This document shows positions 56,446 to 64,000 of a stretch of DNA of 64,000 nt, piece after piece. Positions within the stretch are counted from its first letter, which is position 1, and each line of letters begins with the position of its first letter. The notes beneath the pieces were generated by a model. The model saw only the letters and a program-made list of their open reading frames with translations. It was not told the origin of the DNA and searched no databases. This DNA is from Candidatus Saccharimonadota bacterium (GTDB lineage Bacteria > Patescibacteriota > Saccharimonadia > Saccharimonadales > Saccharimonadaceae), in NCBI GenBank assembly GCA_009785325.1, contig WQWN01000001.1:1-64000 (forward strand), read 5' to 3'. The translations under genes and the position numbers were made by a program.

Positions 56446-57252
56446 CTACTTGATAGACCTAACCATGTCTGTGAGATGCTCGACAATGGGATGACGGGAA
56501 GGGCCGACGATGTCGTGACTGGTGAATTTAGTGACGACGGTGATGTGAGGGTTGCGAGATACTCTCGCGATATTAGCGCGAGCGATCAGCGGATCTAAAA
56601 CCCCTGCGATAATGATAGTTGGGATGTCGATAGCAGCGACAGAGTGCCAGATTTTGCCATTAATAATAACTTTGTCGAGTGAACGATCAAAAGCGCGAGT
56701 ACTGAAGTACTTGGGGCGGACAGTGGAGTAGCGACTGAGGGCTTTTACTATAAAGCGAACGGGTCGAGTTTGGCGGTATTTGCGGATGAAATTGAAGACT
56801 GATTTGTAAATTTTGTCGATTTGGTTGTGTTGCTTCGGGTGAAGAAAAGGAGGAGCGACGAGGAGCATTTTTTTGACAGGGTGAAAGTTTTTAGCGACAT
56901 ACTCAGTGGCGAGAAGAGCACCCATGGAATGCGCTACTATAATAGCGGGTTTTTGAATGCGAAGCTTTTTCATAGTTTTGACGATGGAGCGAACATGGTC
57001 TTTTGTACTGTACTGCGACCACTCAGGGGCAGGCGAGTCGCCGAAACCGAGAAGGTCGAGACATACGAGACGAACATCGTCGAATTCTGGCTTAGACTCG
57101 ACATCTTTGATTATATTTTCCCATGAAGCGGAGTCGGTGGCGATACCATGAATAAAGACAACTGTAGCACGAGGATTAGAGACCTGGCGATCGTAGCCAG
57201 CATGGAGGCGATATGGGACGCCGAGAATTCTATGGACGATTCGATCAAACAT
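56446..57252 (-). CDS. Alpha/beta hydrolase
   Basis: The 268-residue protein has the alpha/beta hydrolase fold: VVFIHGIATDSASWENII (oxyanion HG), DLLGFGDS, the nucleophile elbow VAHSMGALLA, IIAGVLDPLI (acid) and KFTSHDIVGPSRHP (His). The substrate is unknown. ATG 57252 is chosen because TAAAAT (57265-57260) ends 7 nt upstream. Its promoter is divergent from that of the ABC transporter, 30 bp away. Confidence 0.87.
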   Translation of the reverse strand: MFDRIVHRILGVPYRLHAGYDRQVSNPRATVVFIHGIATDSASWENIIKDVESKPEFDDVRLVCLDLLGFGDSPAPEWSQYSTKDHVRSIVKTMKKLRIQKPAIIVAHSMGALLATEYVAKNFHPVKKMLLVAPPFLHPKQHNQIDKIYKSVFNFIRKYRQTRPVRFIVKALSRYSTVRPKYFSTRAFDRSLDKVIINGKIWHSVAAIDIPTIIIAGVLDPLIARANIARVSRNPHITVVTKFTSHDIVGPSRHPIVEHLTDMVRSIK

Positions 57253-57295
57253 AATTAGCATTTTACCATGAGCGACGACCGAGTGAAAATCGTGA

Positions 57296-57301
57296 TATAA
57301 T
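57296..57301 (+). promoter_or_regulatory. Leaderless promoter -10 for the ABC exporter
   Basis: TATAAT preceded by TGA; ATG 57309 lies 7 nt past the hexamer. Confidence 0.6.
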
Positions 57302-57308
57302 CGACGAC

Positions 57309-58046
57309 ATGAGCAAAGACGAACAAATAATAGAAATACGAGATTTCAGGATGAAGTTCGGCGAGAAAGTAGTGATTGAAGATCTGTCGTTCGACGTGAA
57401 GAAAGGCGAGATCTTTGGACTACTGGGATCGAACGGGAGCGGGAAGACAACGACGATACGGGCATTACTAGGACTGTACCAGCCAACAAAAGGCAAACTA
57501 CTAGTGGGGGGCGAGAAATTTAGTCCGTGTGGGAAGATGAAGATAGGATATCTACCTGAAGAACGAGGACTATATAAAAAAGAGTCGGTGATTGATGTTA
57601 TGGGGTACTTCGGGGATCTTAAAGGAATGAAAGATGGACGCAAATGGGCGCTGAAGTACTTGGAGCGTGTAGGACTAGAGGATAAGGCGAGGACGAGACT
57701 AGATAAATTATCAGGGGGGCAGCAGCAGAAAGTACAGCTCGGACTTTGTGTAATGAATGATCCAGACCTTTTGATTTTGGATGAACCTACTAAGGGATTT
57801 GACCCTGTAAATCGGCGACTTCTGATGGAGGTTATTGACGAGCAACATGCACGCGGAGCGACGATCGTAATGACGACACATTACATGGATGAGGTAGAGC
57901 GATTATGTGATCGGATCATCCTACTAAAAGACGGAAAGGCACGGGCGTACGGGACAGTAGCGGAAGTGAAAAAGGAGTTCGGAGGGAAAAGTTTGGATGA
58001 TATTTTTGTGAAAATCTATAACGAGCAAGGGGCGCGACATGTTTAA
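57309..58046 (+). CDS. ABC transporter ATP-binding protein (NatA-like)
   Basis: The 245-residue ATPase has Walker A GLLGSNGSGKTTTIRALLG, the signature LSGGQQQKVQLG, Walker B LLILDEPTKGFDP and the switch His in MTTHYMDEVERL. DEPTKGFDPVNRR resembles NatA-type exporters. It powers the permease whose gene overlaps by 8 nt. The mRNA appears leaderless. The cargo could be sodium, a peptide or a drug. Confidence 0.92.
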   Translation: MSKDEQIIEIRDFRMKFGEKVVIEDLSFDVKKGEIFGLLGSNGSGKTTTIRALLGLYQPTKGKLLVGGEKFSPCGKMKIGYLPEERGLYKKESVIDVMGYFGDLKGMKDGRKWALKYLERVGLEDKARTRLDKLSGGQQQKVQLGLCVMNDPDLLILDEPTKGFDPVNRRLLMEVIDEQHARGATIVMTTHYMDEVERLCDRIILLKDGKARAYGTVAEVKKEFGGKSLDDIFVKIYNEQGARHV

Positions 58047-59277
58047 TTTAGGAAATGTGATTAAGTTTGAGATCGTGAGGACGCTGAAGAAGCCGTTTTT
58101 CTGGATTTCGGCACTAGCGACACCGCTGTTGATGATCGGAATGATAGGCGTAAGTATGCTGAGTAGCGCACAGATGACAGAGTCGCTGTTAGACGGAGTG
58201 GAAATGGAAGGGATGAACGTAGCGGTGATGGATGAGTCGGGGATGCTTGATGAGACAGTTTTGGCGGAGATCGGAGCGACTATAGTAACAGATGCGGAAG
58301 AAATGATCGAAAAAGTACGTACGGGTGAAGTGAATGTGTTTTATCATGTACCAGAAAACCTAGCAGAGGATGTGATTCGGATTTATACACATACTGAATC
58401 TAGAGGGTTGTTTGATGATTTTAGTGTGAAGATACGCGGGCTTTTGGCGGCAGCGGCGCTGGAAGATGTCGGCGAAAATCAAGCGGCGATTTTGAGCGGG
58501 ACAGTGGGGTGGGAAACGATGGCGTTTATTGACGGTGAAGAGGATAATTTGATTGGACGAGCAGTAATTCCAGCAATTGCAGCAATTATATTTTTCCTTT
58601 TGATTTCGAGTTTTGGAAGTCAGGCGATCGCAAGTACGACAGAAGAAAAAGAAAATCGCGTGACGGAGATGATTTTGACAACGACGAGTTCTCGGTCGCT
58701 AATCATAGGGAAGATCGTGGCGCTGATAGTTCTAGCTATCCTGCAATTAACTATCATGTTATCACCAATGATCGCGGGTTATATGAATGCCGAGCGTATC
58801 AGTATGGGTGAAGAGGCATATTTGAGTGATATGTTGGGGTCAATCGATATAGTAGTAAACGCACAGACGGTGGGGATGAGTTTAGCGCTACTAGTATTTG
58901 GTTATTTGTTTTATATAGCGGTTTTAGTGGCGGTAAGTGCAATGACACCGACAGCAAAAGAAGCGAATTCGTTTTTCGGGGTGGCGATGATGTTGATGTT
59001 TGCGCCGATGTTTGTAATTGGGTCGATAATGGCGAGTACGCCAGATCTCATAACGAGAGTTCTGTCATTTTTCCCGTTGACGTCGCCACTGACGCTACTG
59101 ATGAGGAATGCTTTTGGGAATTTGAATTTTATCGATGGAATGATCGGGCTGGGGATTTTGGTGATCTCGGCAATACTTGCGATGTGGTTGGCGATTTGGT
59201 TATTTCAAAAGGGAGCGATTGAGTTTTCGTCGAAGATAAATCTGAAAGCGATGTTGGCGCGGAAAAATTGGAAATAG
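58039..59277 (+). CDS. ABC-2 type permease (NatB-like)
   Basis: The 412-residue membrane protein has one N-terminal segment (about 17-40), a large outside domain (about 45-165) and five or six C-terminal segments (about 175-405) with the ABC-2 stretch EEKENRVTEMILTTTSSRSLIIGKIVALIVL. This matches NatB/YhaP-type permeases that pair with the preceding ATPase. It overlaps the ATPase gene by 8 nt. Confidence 0.9.
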   Translation: MFNLGNVIKFEIVRTLKKPFFWISALATPLLMIGMIGVSMLSSAQMTESLLDGVEMEGMNVAVMDESGMLDETVLAEIGATIVTDAEEMIEKVRTGEVNVFYHVPENLAEDVIRIYTHTESRGLFDDFSVKIRGLLAAAALEDVGENQAAILSGTVGWETMAFIDGEEDNLIGRAVIPAIAAIIFFLLISSFGSQAIASTTEEKENRVTEMILTTTSSRSLIIGKIVALIVLAILQLTIMLSPMIAGYMNAERISMGEEAYLSDMLGSIDIVVNAQTVGMSLALLVFGYLFYIAVLVAVSAMTPTAKEANSFFGVAMMLMFAPMFVIGSIMASTPDLITRVLSFFPLTSPLTLLMRNAFGNLNFIDGMIGLGILVISAILAMWLAIWLFQKGAIEFSSKINLKAMLARKNWK

Positions 59278-59358
59278 AGAGGTGGTAATGGTGGGATATT
59301 TGAGTAATTTGGGGGTGAAGGGTTTTGATGATGAACGAGATCTGGTAGGATATTGGTA

Positions 59359-61884
59359 ATGCTTTACTATGACCAAACAGCCGAAGAGCTGATTAAACAA
59401 TTTCGGACGGATCGGGCAGATGGACTGACGGATATTGACGTGCTAGAGCGGCAGTTAGAGTATGGAAAAAACGAGCTGCATATTCACTCAGATCCGCTAT
59501 GGAAGAAGATCCTGAAGCCGTTTTGGGATGTATTTATGGCGGTGCTTTTGGGTGCGATGATTTTGAGCTTAATCAAAGGAGATCACCTAGAAGCAATAGT
59601 GATTGGCGTGACGATTATGATAAACGCGATAATCGAATGGGTGCAGCAGTTTTCAACAGGTAGGATTCTCAGGTCGCTGCAGAAAAAATCTCTAGGACAG
59701 GTAGATGTGATGCGAAATGGCGTGAGGGTGACAGTAGAACAAGCAGAACTAGTACCTGGCGATATTGTGTTCTTGTCGGAGGGAGATAAAGTACCAGCGG
59801 ATGGACGAGTGTTATACGAGGCACACGCAAAGATGGATGAAGCGATTCTGACAGGAGAATCGCGACCGATGGACAAGACATCTGATGTGATGAAGGGGTC
59901 GAAAAAGACTTATGAGCAGGCAAATTTGGTGTTTGCGGGGTCGTTTGTATTGGCGGGATCCATTAAGATGTTGGTGATCAGGACAGGGAATGATACTGAG
60001 TATGGGCGGATTGCGAAGCTCGCAGGTGAAACAGTGACATTGAGTCCTGTTCAGGTGAAGATAGCGAAACTGGTGTCGCATATTATTATCGCGGTCGTAG
60101 TGATGGCGGCGATTGCTTTTGGAATGATGCTGTGGCGAGGGATGGAAATAATGGAGGCGTTGCAATTTGTAATGGTAATGGCGGTGAGTGCAGTACCTGT
60201 GAGCTTGCCGATCGCAGTGTCGGTGATTTTGGCGCTAGGGATGCGACGGATGGCGCAAAAGAAGGCACTGGTGGCAAACATGCGGGCGATTGAAACAATT
60301 GGAGTGATTACGACTATTGCGACTGACAAGACAGGGACTTTGACACAAAATAAGCTCGTCGTGAAGAGTACTTGGCAGCTACCAGATAGTAAAGTAAATA
60401 TAGTGAGAGACGTACGGATGGCGATGGTGGATCCAGTAGAGAGTCGCGACCCGCTTGATCGAGCGTTAGAAGATTATGCAAAGAAGAATGGCGAACAAGT
60501 GGCAGCAAAATCTTTAAAAGTTTTGCCGTTTGATACTGGACTGGCTGTTAGTGGAAATTTATGGCATGAAGGAAATAAAATCCTGCTAGTAGTTAAAGGA
60601 GCGCCAGAGCGGTTGATTGATCGATGTAATTTAACAGAGAACGAACGCGAAGAGGCAATGGCGGCACTGCAGCAGTTTTCAGCTAAAGGATATCGAGTGA
60701 TCGGGGTGGCGAGAACACTAGTGAAGGATGTGATTGACACAACCGCGAAAATCCCAAAGAAACATAAGTATGAATTTTCGGGGCTGGTGGCAATTGATGA
60801 TGCATTGAGGAAGGAGTCTAAATCATCTGTAAGTGAGGCTGTGCGAGCGGGTGTATGTGTGCGAATGATTACTGGAGATCATTTTGAGACAGCGTTTAGT
60901 ATCGGGCGGGAAGTAGGGATTGTGAAGAATAGAAACGAAGTAGTAGATTGTCAACGGATGGAGTTGATGAACGAAGAGCAGATGCGCGAAACCGTGATGA
61001 ATTCACGGGTTTTTGCTAGGGTGTTGCCTGAGATGAAATTTAAGATTTTATCGATCTTAAAAGAATCGGAAATTGCGGCGATGACTGGCGATGGTGTGAA
61101 TGACGTACCCGCACTTGCGAACGCGCACGTCGGGATCGCAATGGGTAGTGGAAGTGAGGCGGCGAGAAGTGCAGGAGATATTGTTCTTTTAGATGATAAT
61201 TTCAAGAATATCGTGGCAGCGATGAAAGAGGGGCGGATTATTATTACAAATATCCGGAGAATGTTAGCATATCTACTGTCAACAAATGCGGGAGAAGTGA
61301 TGGTGATGATCGGGGCGCTAGTGGTAGGGTCAAGTTTGCCGCTCGTGCCAGTACAGATTTTGTGGGTGAATCTAGTGACAGATACATGTATGGTAGTACC
61401 GCTCGGGCTGGAGGGTGAAGAGGAGAATGTGATGCGAAAAGCACCAGAGAAGGCGGATGCACCGATGCTAGGGAAGTCAGCGGTTATAGGTATGGTAGTA
61501 ATGGCGGTGACTATTGCAGCGATCACACTGGGAGTGTATCTGTATTTCAGCGCACGATACGGCCACGCAATCGGTGGAACACTGGCGTTTCTATCGCTGA
61601 TCGTAACCCAATTAGCAAGAGCTATGAGTGCGAGAAGTTTCTATCAATCGGCGTTTAAGAAACTGTTTGTTATGAATGTGAAGTTCTATGTAGGGCTTAC
61701 AGTAAGCCTAGGTTTGCAATGGCTGGTGTTCTTCGGGCCACTACGCGAAGTAATGAACGTAGTAGAAGTACCAATGGGGACTTTTGTGTTTGTAGCGGTG
61801 ATGGCATTTACGATATCGCTGGCAGTGGCTGAGTTTTATAAGCTGGGGATGTTTATTGTAGGCAAGCGAGCTACCCAGAGGTAG
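59359..61884 (+). CDS. P-type cation-transporting ATPase
   Basis: The 841-residue pump has an N-terminal cation-ATPase region, actuator LTGESRP, phosphorylation site IATDKTGTLTQNK, nucleotide domain KGAPERL, hinge MTGDGVNDVPALANAHVGIAMGSGSEAAR and about ten membrane segments. The ion-site helix reads AVPVSLPIAVSV rather than the PEGLP of calcium pumps, so the ion is uncertain. TAGGAT (59346-59351, TGG before it) ends 7 nt before ATG 59359: leaderless. A TTG two codons earlier is in the promoter region. Confidence 0.93.
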   Translation: MLYYDQTAEELIKQFRTDRADGLTDIDVLERQLEYGKNELHIHSDPLWKKILKPFWDVFMAVLLGAMILSLIKGDHLEAIVIGVTIMINAIIEWVQQFSTGRILRSLQKKSLGQVDVMRNGVRVTVEQAELVPGDIVFLSEGDKVPADGRVLYEAHAKMDEAILTGESRPMDKTSDVMKGSKKTYEQANLVFAGSFVLAGSIKMLVIRTGNDTEYGRIAKLAGETVTLSPVQVKIAKLVSHIIIAVVVMAAIAFGMMLWRGMEIMEALQFVMVMAVSAVPVSLPIAVSVILALGMRRMAQKKALVANMRAIETIGVITTIATDKTGTLTQNKLVVKSTWQLPDSKVNIVRDVRMAMVDPVESRDPLDRALEDYAKKNGEQVAAKSLKVLPFDTGLAVSGNLWHEGNKILLVVKGAPERLIDRCNLTENEREEAMAALQQFSAKGYRVIGVARTLVKDVIDTTAKIPKKHKYEFSGLVAIDDALRKESKSSVSEAVRAGVCVRMITGDHFETAFSIGREVGIVKNRNEVVDCQRMELMNEEQMRETVMNSRVFARVLPEMKFKILSILKESEIAAMTGDGVNDVPALANAHVGIAMGSGSEAARSAGDIVLLDDNFKNIVAAMKEGRIIITNIRRMLAYLLSTNAGEVMVMIGALVVGSSLPLVPVQILWVNLVTDTCMVVPLGLEGEEENVMRKAPEKADAPMLGKSAVIGMVVMAVTIAAITLGVYLYFSARYGHAIGGTLAFLSLIVTQLARAMSARSFYQSAFKKLFVMNVKFYVGLTVSLGLQWLVFFGPLREVMNVVEVPMGTFVFVAVMAFTISLAVAEFYKLGMFIVGKRATQR

Positions 61885-61912
61885 AGGCTACGTTTTTTAC
61901 AACGCTTTTTCA

Positions 61913-61941
61913 TTGACATATCTATATATAGGGTGTATCAT
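61913..61941 (+). promoter_or_regulatory. nrdD promoter
   Basis: Perfect TTGACA (61913-61918), a 17-nt spacer and TATCAT (61936-61941). The spacer contains the first NrdR-like box. Confidence 0.75.
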
Positions 61942-61966
61942 GCTAAATAGACACTATATGTAGCGT
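61919..61966 (+). promoter_or_regulatory. Tandem NrdR boxes
   Basis: TATCTATATATAGGGT (61919-61934) and ACACTATATGTAGCGT (61951-61966) resemble the NrdR consensus ACACTATATATTGTGT. Their starts are 32 bp apart, close to three helical turns, which is the family's usual spacing. One box lies between -35 and -10, the other just after the start site, fitting repression. No nrdR gene is in the window. Confidence 0.72.
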
Positions 61967-62039
61967 ATGCGAGATGGCTTTACGTTACCCGTGGCTGTAA
62001 AGAAAAACACTAAACAAAATATACATTTGGGAGGTATAA

Positions 62040-64000
62040 ATGTATAAGTCTATCAAGAAGCGCGATGGGCGCGTTGTAAGATTTAATGAAGAAAAGATCG
62101 CAAAAGCGATTGAAAAGGCTGGTATTGCGACGGGCGAGTTTGGGGCGAAAGACGCAGAGAAGTTAAAATACAAAGTAATCTCACAGGCTCTGGATACGAT
62201 CGAAGATGACGTTCCGACTGTTGAGCAATTTCAAGATGTAGTAGAAGATGTGCTTTTGAAGTCGAAATTTAAAGCGACAGCAAAGGCATATATTATTTAC
62301 CGCGACCAGCACACGAAGATGCGTGAATGGACGGACCAATTTCAGATCGACATGACTGAGCAGTATATCAGCAAGAGTGATTGGAAGGTGCGCGAAAACA
62401 GCAATATGACTTTCAGTCTGCAAGGACTAAGGAACTATGTGGCGGGTGAGGTGACCAAGAACTACTGGCTTAATAATGCATACAGTAAGGAAATCGGTGA
62501 CGCACATAAAAATGGTGACTTGCATATACATGACCTAGACTCATTGTCAGCATACTGCGTAGGATGGGATTTGGCGGATCTGCTACGTGAAGGGTTTCGT
62601 GGTGTGCCAGGTAAGTTGGCTTGTAAACCACCAAAGCATTTCCGTTCAGCGCTAGGACAGGCGGTGAACTTCCTTTATACACTGCAGGGAGAAGCAGCTG
62701 GAGCGCAGGCGTTTTCGAACTTTGACACTTTACTAGCGCCGTTTATTCGCTATGATAACTTAGACGAGAAGCAAGTGAAGCAAGCGCTACAGGAATTTGT
62801 GTTTAATATGAATGTACCAACACGTGTAGGCTTCCAGACGCCATTTACGAACATCACTTTAGATATTACTGCGCCGAAACATATCGCGGGTAATCCTGTG
62901 ATACGCGGCGGAGAAGTAATGGATGAGAACTATGGCGATTTCCAGCCTGAAATGGACGTTCTAAATAAGATGCTACTAGAGGTGATGGTCGAAGGAGATG
63001 CGGACGGACGAGTATTTACTTTCCCAATTCCAACAGTAAATATCACAAAAGAATTTGACTGGGATAATCCTGTGATTGCAAACCTCTGGGAAGCAAGTGC
63101 AAAGTATGGCTTGAACTACTTCAGTAATTTCATTAATTCAGATATGGATCCAGAAGATGCACGATCGATGTGTTGTCGATTAAGGATTGACAATCGAAAA
63201 CTGGAAGTGCGTGGTGGTGGACTCTTCGGATCAAACCCGTTGACGGGATCTATCGGAGTAGTGACGCTGAACTTGCCACGTGTAGCACTGAAGTCTAAAG
63301 ACAAGAAAGAGTTCAAGAAAAATATTGAGAAGCTGATGGTCTTGTCGAAGGATAGTTTGGAAGTGAAGCGAAAACTAGTGGAGAAATTTACTGACCAGGA
63401 TCTCTACCCGTACTCAAAATTTTACTTAAAGAGTATTAAGAAGGCGACGGGGACGTACTGGATGAACCATTTCAGTACAATTGGACTACTAGGAATGAAT
63501 GAAGCTCTACTAAACTTGCTCGGTGTGAATATCGGAAGTAAGGAAGGTAAAGAGTTCGCGGAAGAAATTATGGATTTCATGCGCGATAAGCTGATTGAAT
63601 TCCAAGTCGAGACGGGTAACAATTACAACCTAGAAGCGACACCAGGCGAAGGAGCGACTTACAGATTTGCTCAGTGTGACCAACGGGATTTCGATAATGC
63701 ACACTTCGCTAATGGAGTCGGTAAAGAAGTTAAGACCCCGTTCTATACAAACTCAACACACCTACCCGTAAATTATACTGACGACTTGTTTGAACTGCTG
63801 GACCTGCAAGATGAGTTACAGGCGAAATATACGGGTGGCACAGTGATTCACTTTTTCCTAGGTGAGAGGATGGATGACCCAGAAGCGCTGAAAGGTCTAG
63901 TGAAGACGATCTGTACGAAATATAAACTGCCGTACTTTACATTTAGTCCGACATTTAGTGTGTGTACAAATCATGGATACGTCAAAGGTGAACATGCGAA
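62040..64000 (+). CDS. nrdD: Anaerobic ribonucleoside-triphosphate reductase (3' end beyond window)
   Basis: The frame is open from ATG 62040 to the window end (653 codons visible). Residues about 1-95 are an ATP-cone (YKSIKKRDGRVVRFNEEKIAKAI, VEQFQDVVEDVLLKSKFKATAKAYIIYR). The glycyl-radical reductase domain follows: NSNMTFSLQGLRNYV, DLHIHDLDSLSAYCVGWDL, SMCCRLRID and LEATPGEGATYRFAQCD. It reduces ribonucleotides without oxygen; the radical Gly and zinc Cys lie beyond the edge. GGGAGG sits 6 nt before the ATG. Regulation by NrdR is likely. Confidence 0.94.
   Translation, partial: MYKSIKKRDGRVVRFNEEKIAKAIEKAGIATGEFGAKDAEKLKYKVISQALDTIEDDVPTVEQFQDVVEDVLLKSKFKATAKAYIIYRDQHTKMREWTDQFQIDMTEQYISKSDWKVRENSNMTFSLQGLRNYVAGEVTKNYWLNNAYSKEIGDAHKNGDLHIHDLDSLSAYCVGWDLADLLREGFRGVPGKLACKPPKHFRSALGQAVNFLYTLQGEAAGAQAFSNFDTLLAPFIRYDNLDEKQVKQALQEFVFNMNVPTRVGFQTPFTNITLDITAPKHIAGNPVIRGGEVMDENYGDFQPEMDVLNKMLLEVMVEGDADGRVFTFPIPTVNITKEFDWDNPVIANLWEASAKYGLNYFSNFINSDMDPEDARSMCCRLRIDNRKLEVRGGGLFGSNPLTGSIGVVTLNLPRVALKSKDKKEFKKNIEKLMVLSKDSLEVKRKLVEKFTDQDLYPYSKFYLKSIKKATGTYWMNHFSTIGLLGMNEALLNLLGVNIGSKEGKEFAEEIMDFMRDKLIEFQVETGNNYNLEATPGEGATYRFAQCDQRDFDNAHFANGVGKEVKTPFYTNSTHLPVNYTDDLFELLDLQDELQAKYTGGTVIHFFLGERMDDPEALKGLVKTICTKYKLPYFTFSPTFSVCTNHGYVKGEHA

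Overview
The window looks like a chromosome segment of a streamlined Patescibacteria/CPR bacterium, most likely Candidatus Saccharibacteria (TM7). This is inferred from gene content, not from a search. The support is: cysteine-free forms of bL36, bL33 and uS4; very tight packing with 1-8 nt gene overlaps; many proteins of lineage-restricted type; sortases; class III ribonucleotide reductase; and UGA used as a normal stop (for example at 6598-6600) beside an ordinary tRNA-Trp(CCA), which argues against the Gly-recoded SR1/Gracilibacteria code. The + strand is rich in G over C almost regardless of gene direction (hand counts: 30 G vs 5 C at 5881-5940 in a + gene; 21 vs 10 at 12541-12600 opposite a minus gene). 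The whole window therefore seems to lie in one replichore.

Layout. 0.1-4.4 kb: translation/transcription operon infA-rpmJ-rpsM-rpsK-rpsD-rpoA-rplQ-rplM-rpsI. 4.5-10.5 kb: ald, a sortase-B-like protein with both key catalytic residues replaced, a Trp-rich leader ORF in front of trpS, an RluA-type pseudouridine synthase, a delta'-like clamp-loader protein and a TPR protein. 10.5-14.8 kb: rpmG, four tRNA genes (Thr-GGT, Thr-TGT, Tyr, Trp), small unknown genes, and a GH57/GT4 alpha-glucan pair. 14.8-18.7 kb: membrane-anchored HNH protein, GH13 branching enzyme, small genes. 18.7-21.6 kb: minus-strand pyrK and a fused pyrD-pyrC gene. 21.7-27.3 kb: YhhN-like protein, P-loop kinase, YgjP-type protease, orphan histidine kinase, GT2, active sortase. 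27.4-31.1 kb: secE-nusG, an intruding unknown gene, rplK, rplA. 31-42.6 kb: GT4 plus DUF368, small membrane proteins, PNPOx-like plus radical SAM, dCMP deaminase-thyA, HIT, nucleotidyltransferase, APH kinase-folA, DUF3152 metalloprotease. 42.6-45.8 kb: L10 leader-rplJ-rplL and conserved unknowns. 45.8-54.1 kb: dnaX-dnaB-DHH, cysS, perM, tgt, ung. 54.2-64 kb: tandem PH-domain genes, queA, hydrolase, NatAB-like ABC exporter, P-type ATPase, and nrdD running off the end behind tandem NrdR boxes.

The clearest system-level signal is transcriptional. About twenty genes on both strands begin with AUG/GUG only 6-7 nt after a TATAAT-like hexamer, most with an extended TGn element, which implies leaderless mRNAs. 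Genes inside operons instead carry Shine-Dalgarno sites. On this background several regulatory leaders stand out: a leaderless 23-codon ORF with three Trp codons directly upstream of trpS; an rplA leader that resembles the L1-binding region of 23S rRNA; an L10 leader; short coupled ORFs before pyrK and the YhhN-like gene; and NrdR boxes 32 bp apart before nrdD.

Functionally, the window supplies core information processing, thymidylate synthesis (dCMP deaminase, ThyA, FolA), part of pyrimidine synthesis (PyrC, PyrD, PyrK), alpha-glucan metabolism without a visible GlgC, queuosine steps (Tgt, QueA) and cell-surface functions (sortases, glycosyltransferases, an undecaprenyl-phosphate translocase-type protein and an actinobacterial-type protease). 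These fit a host-associated ultrasmall cell. Unlike their surroundings, the HNH gene, the pyr operon and the gene between nusG and rplK show little or no G excess and may be later arrivals.
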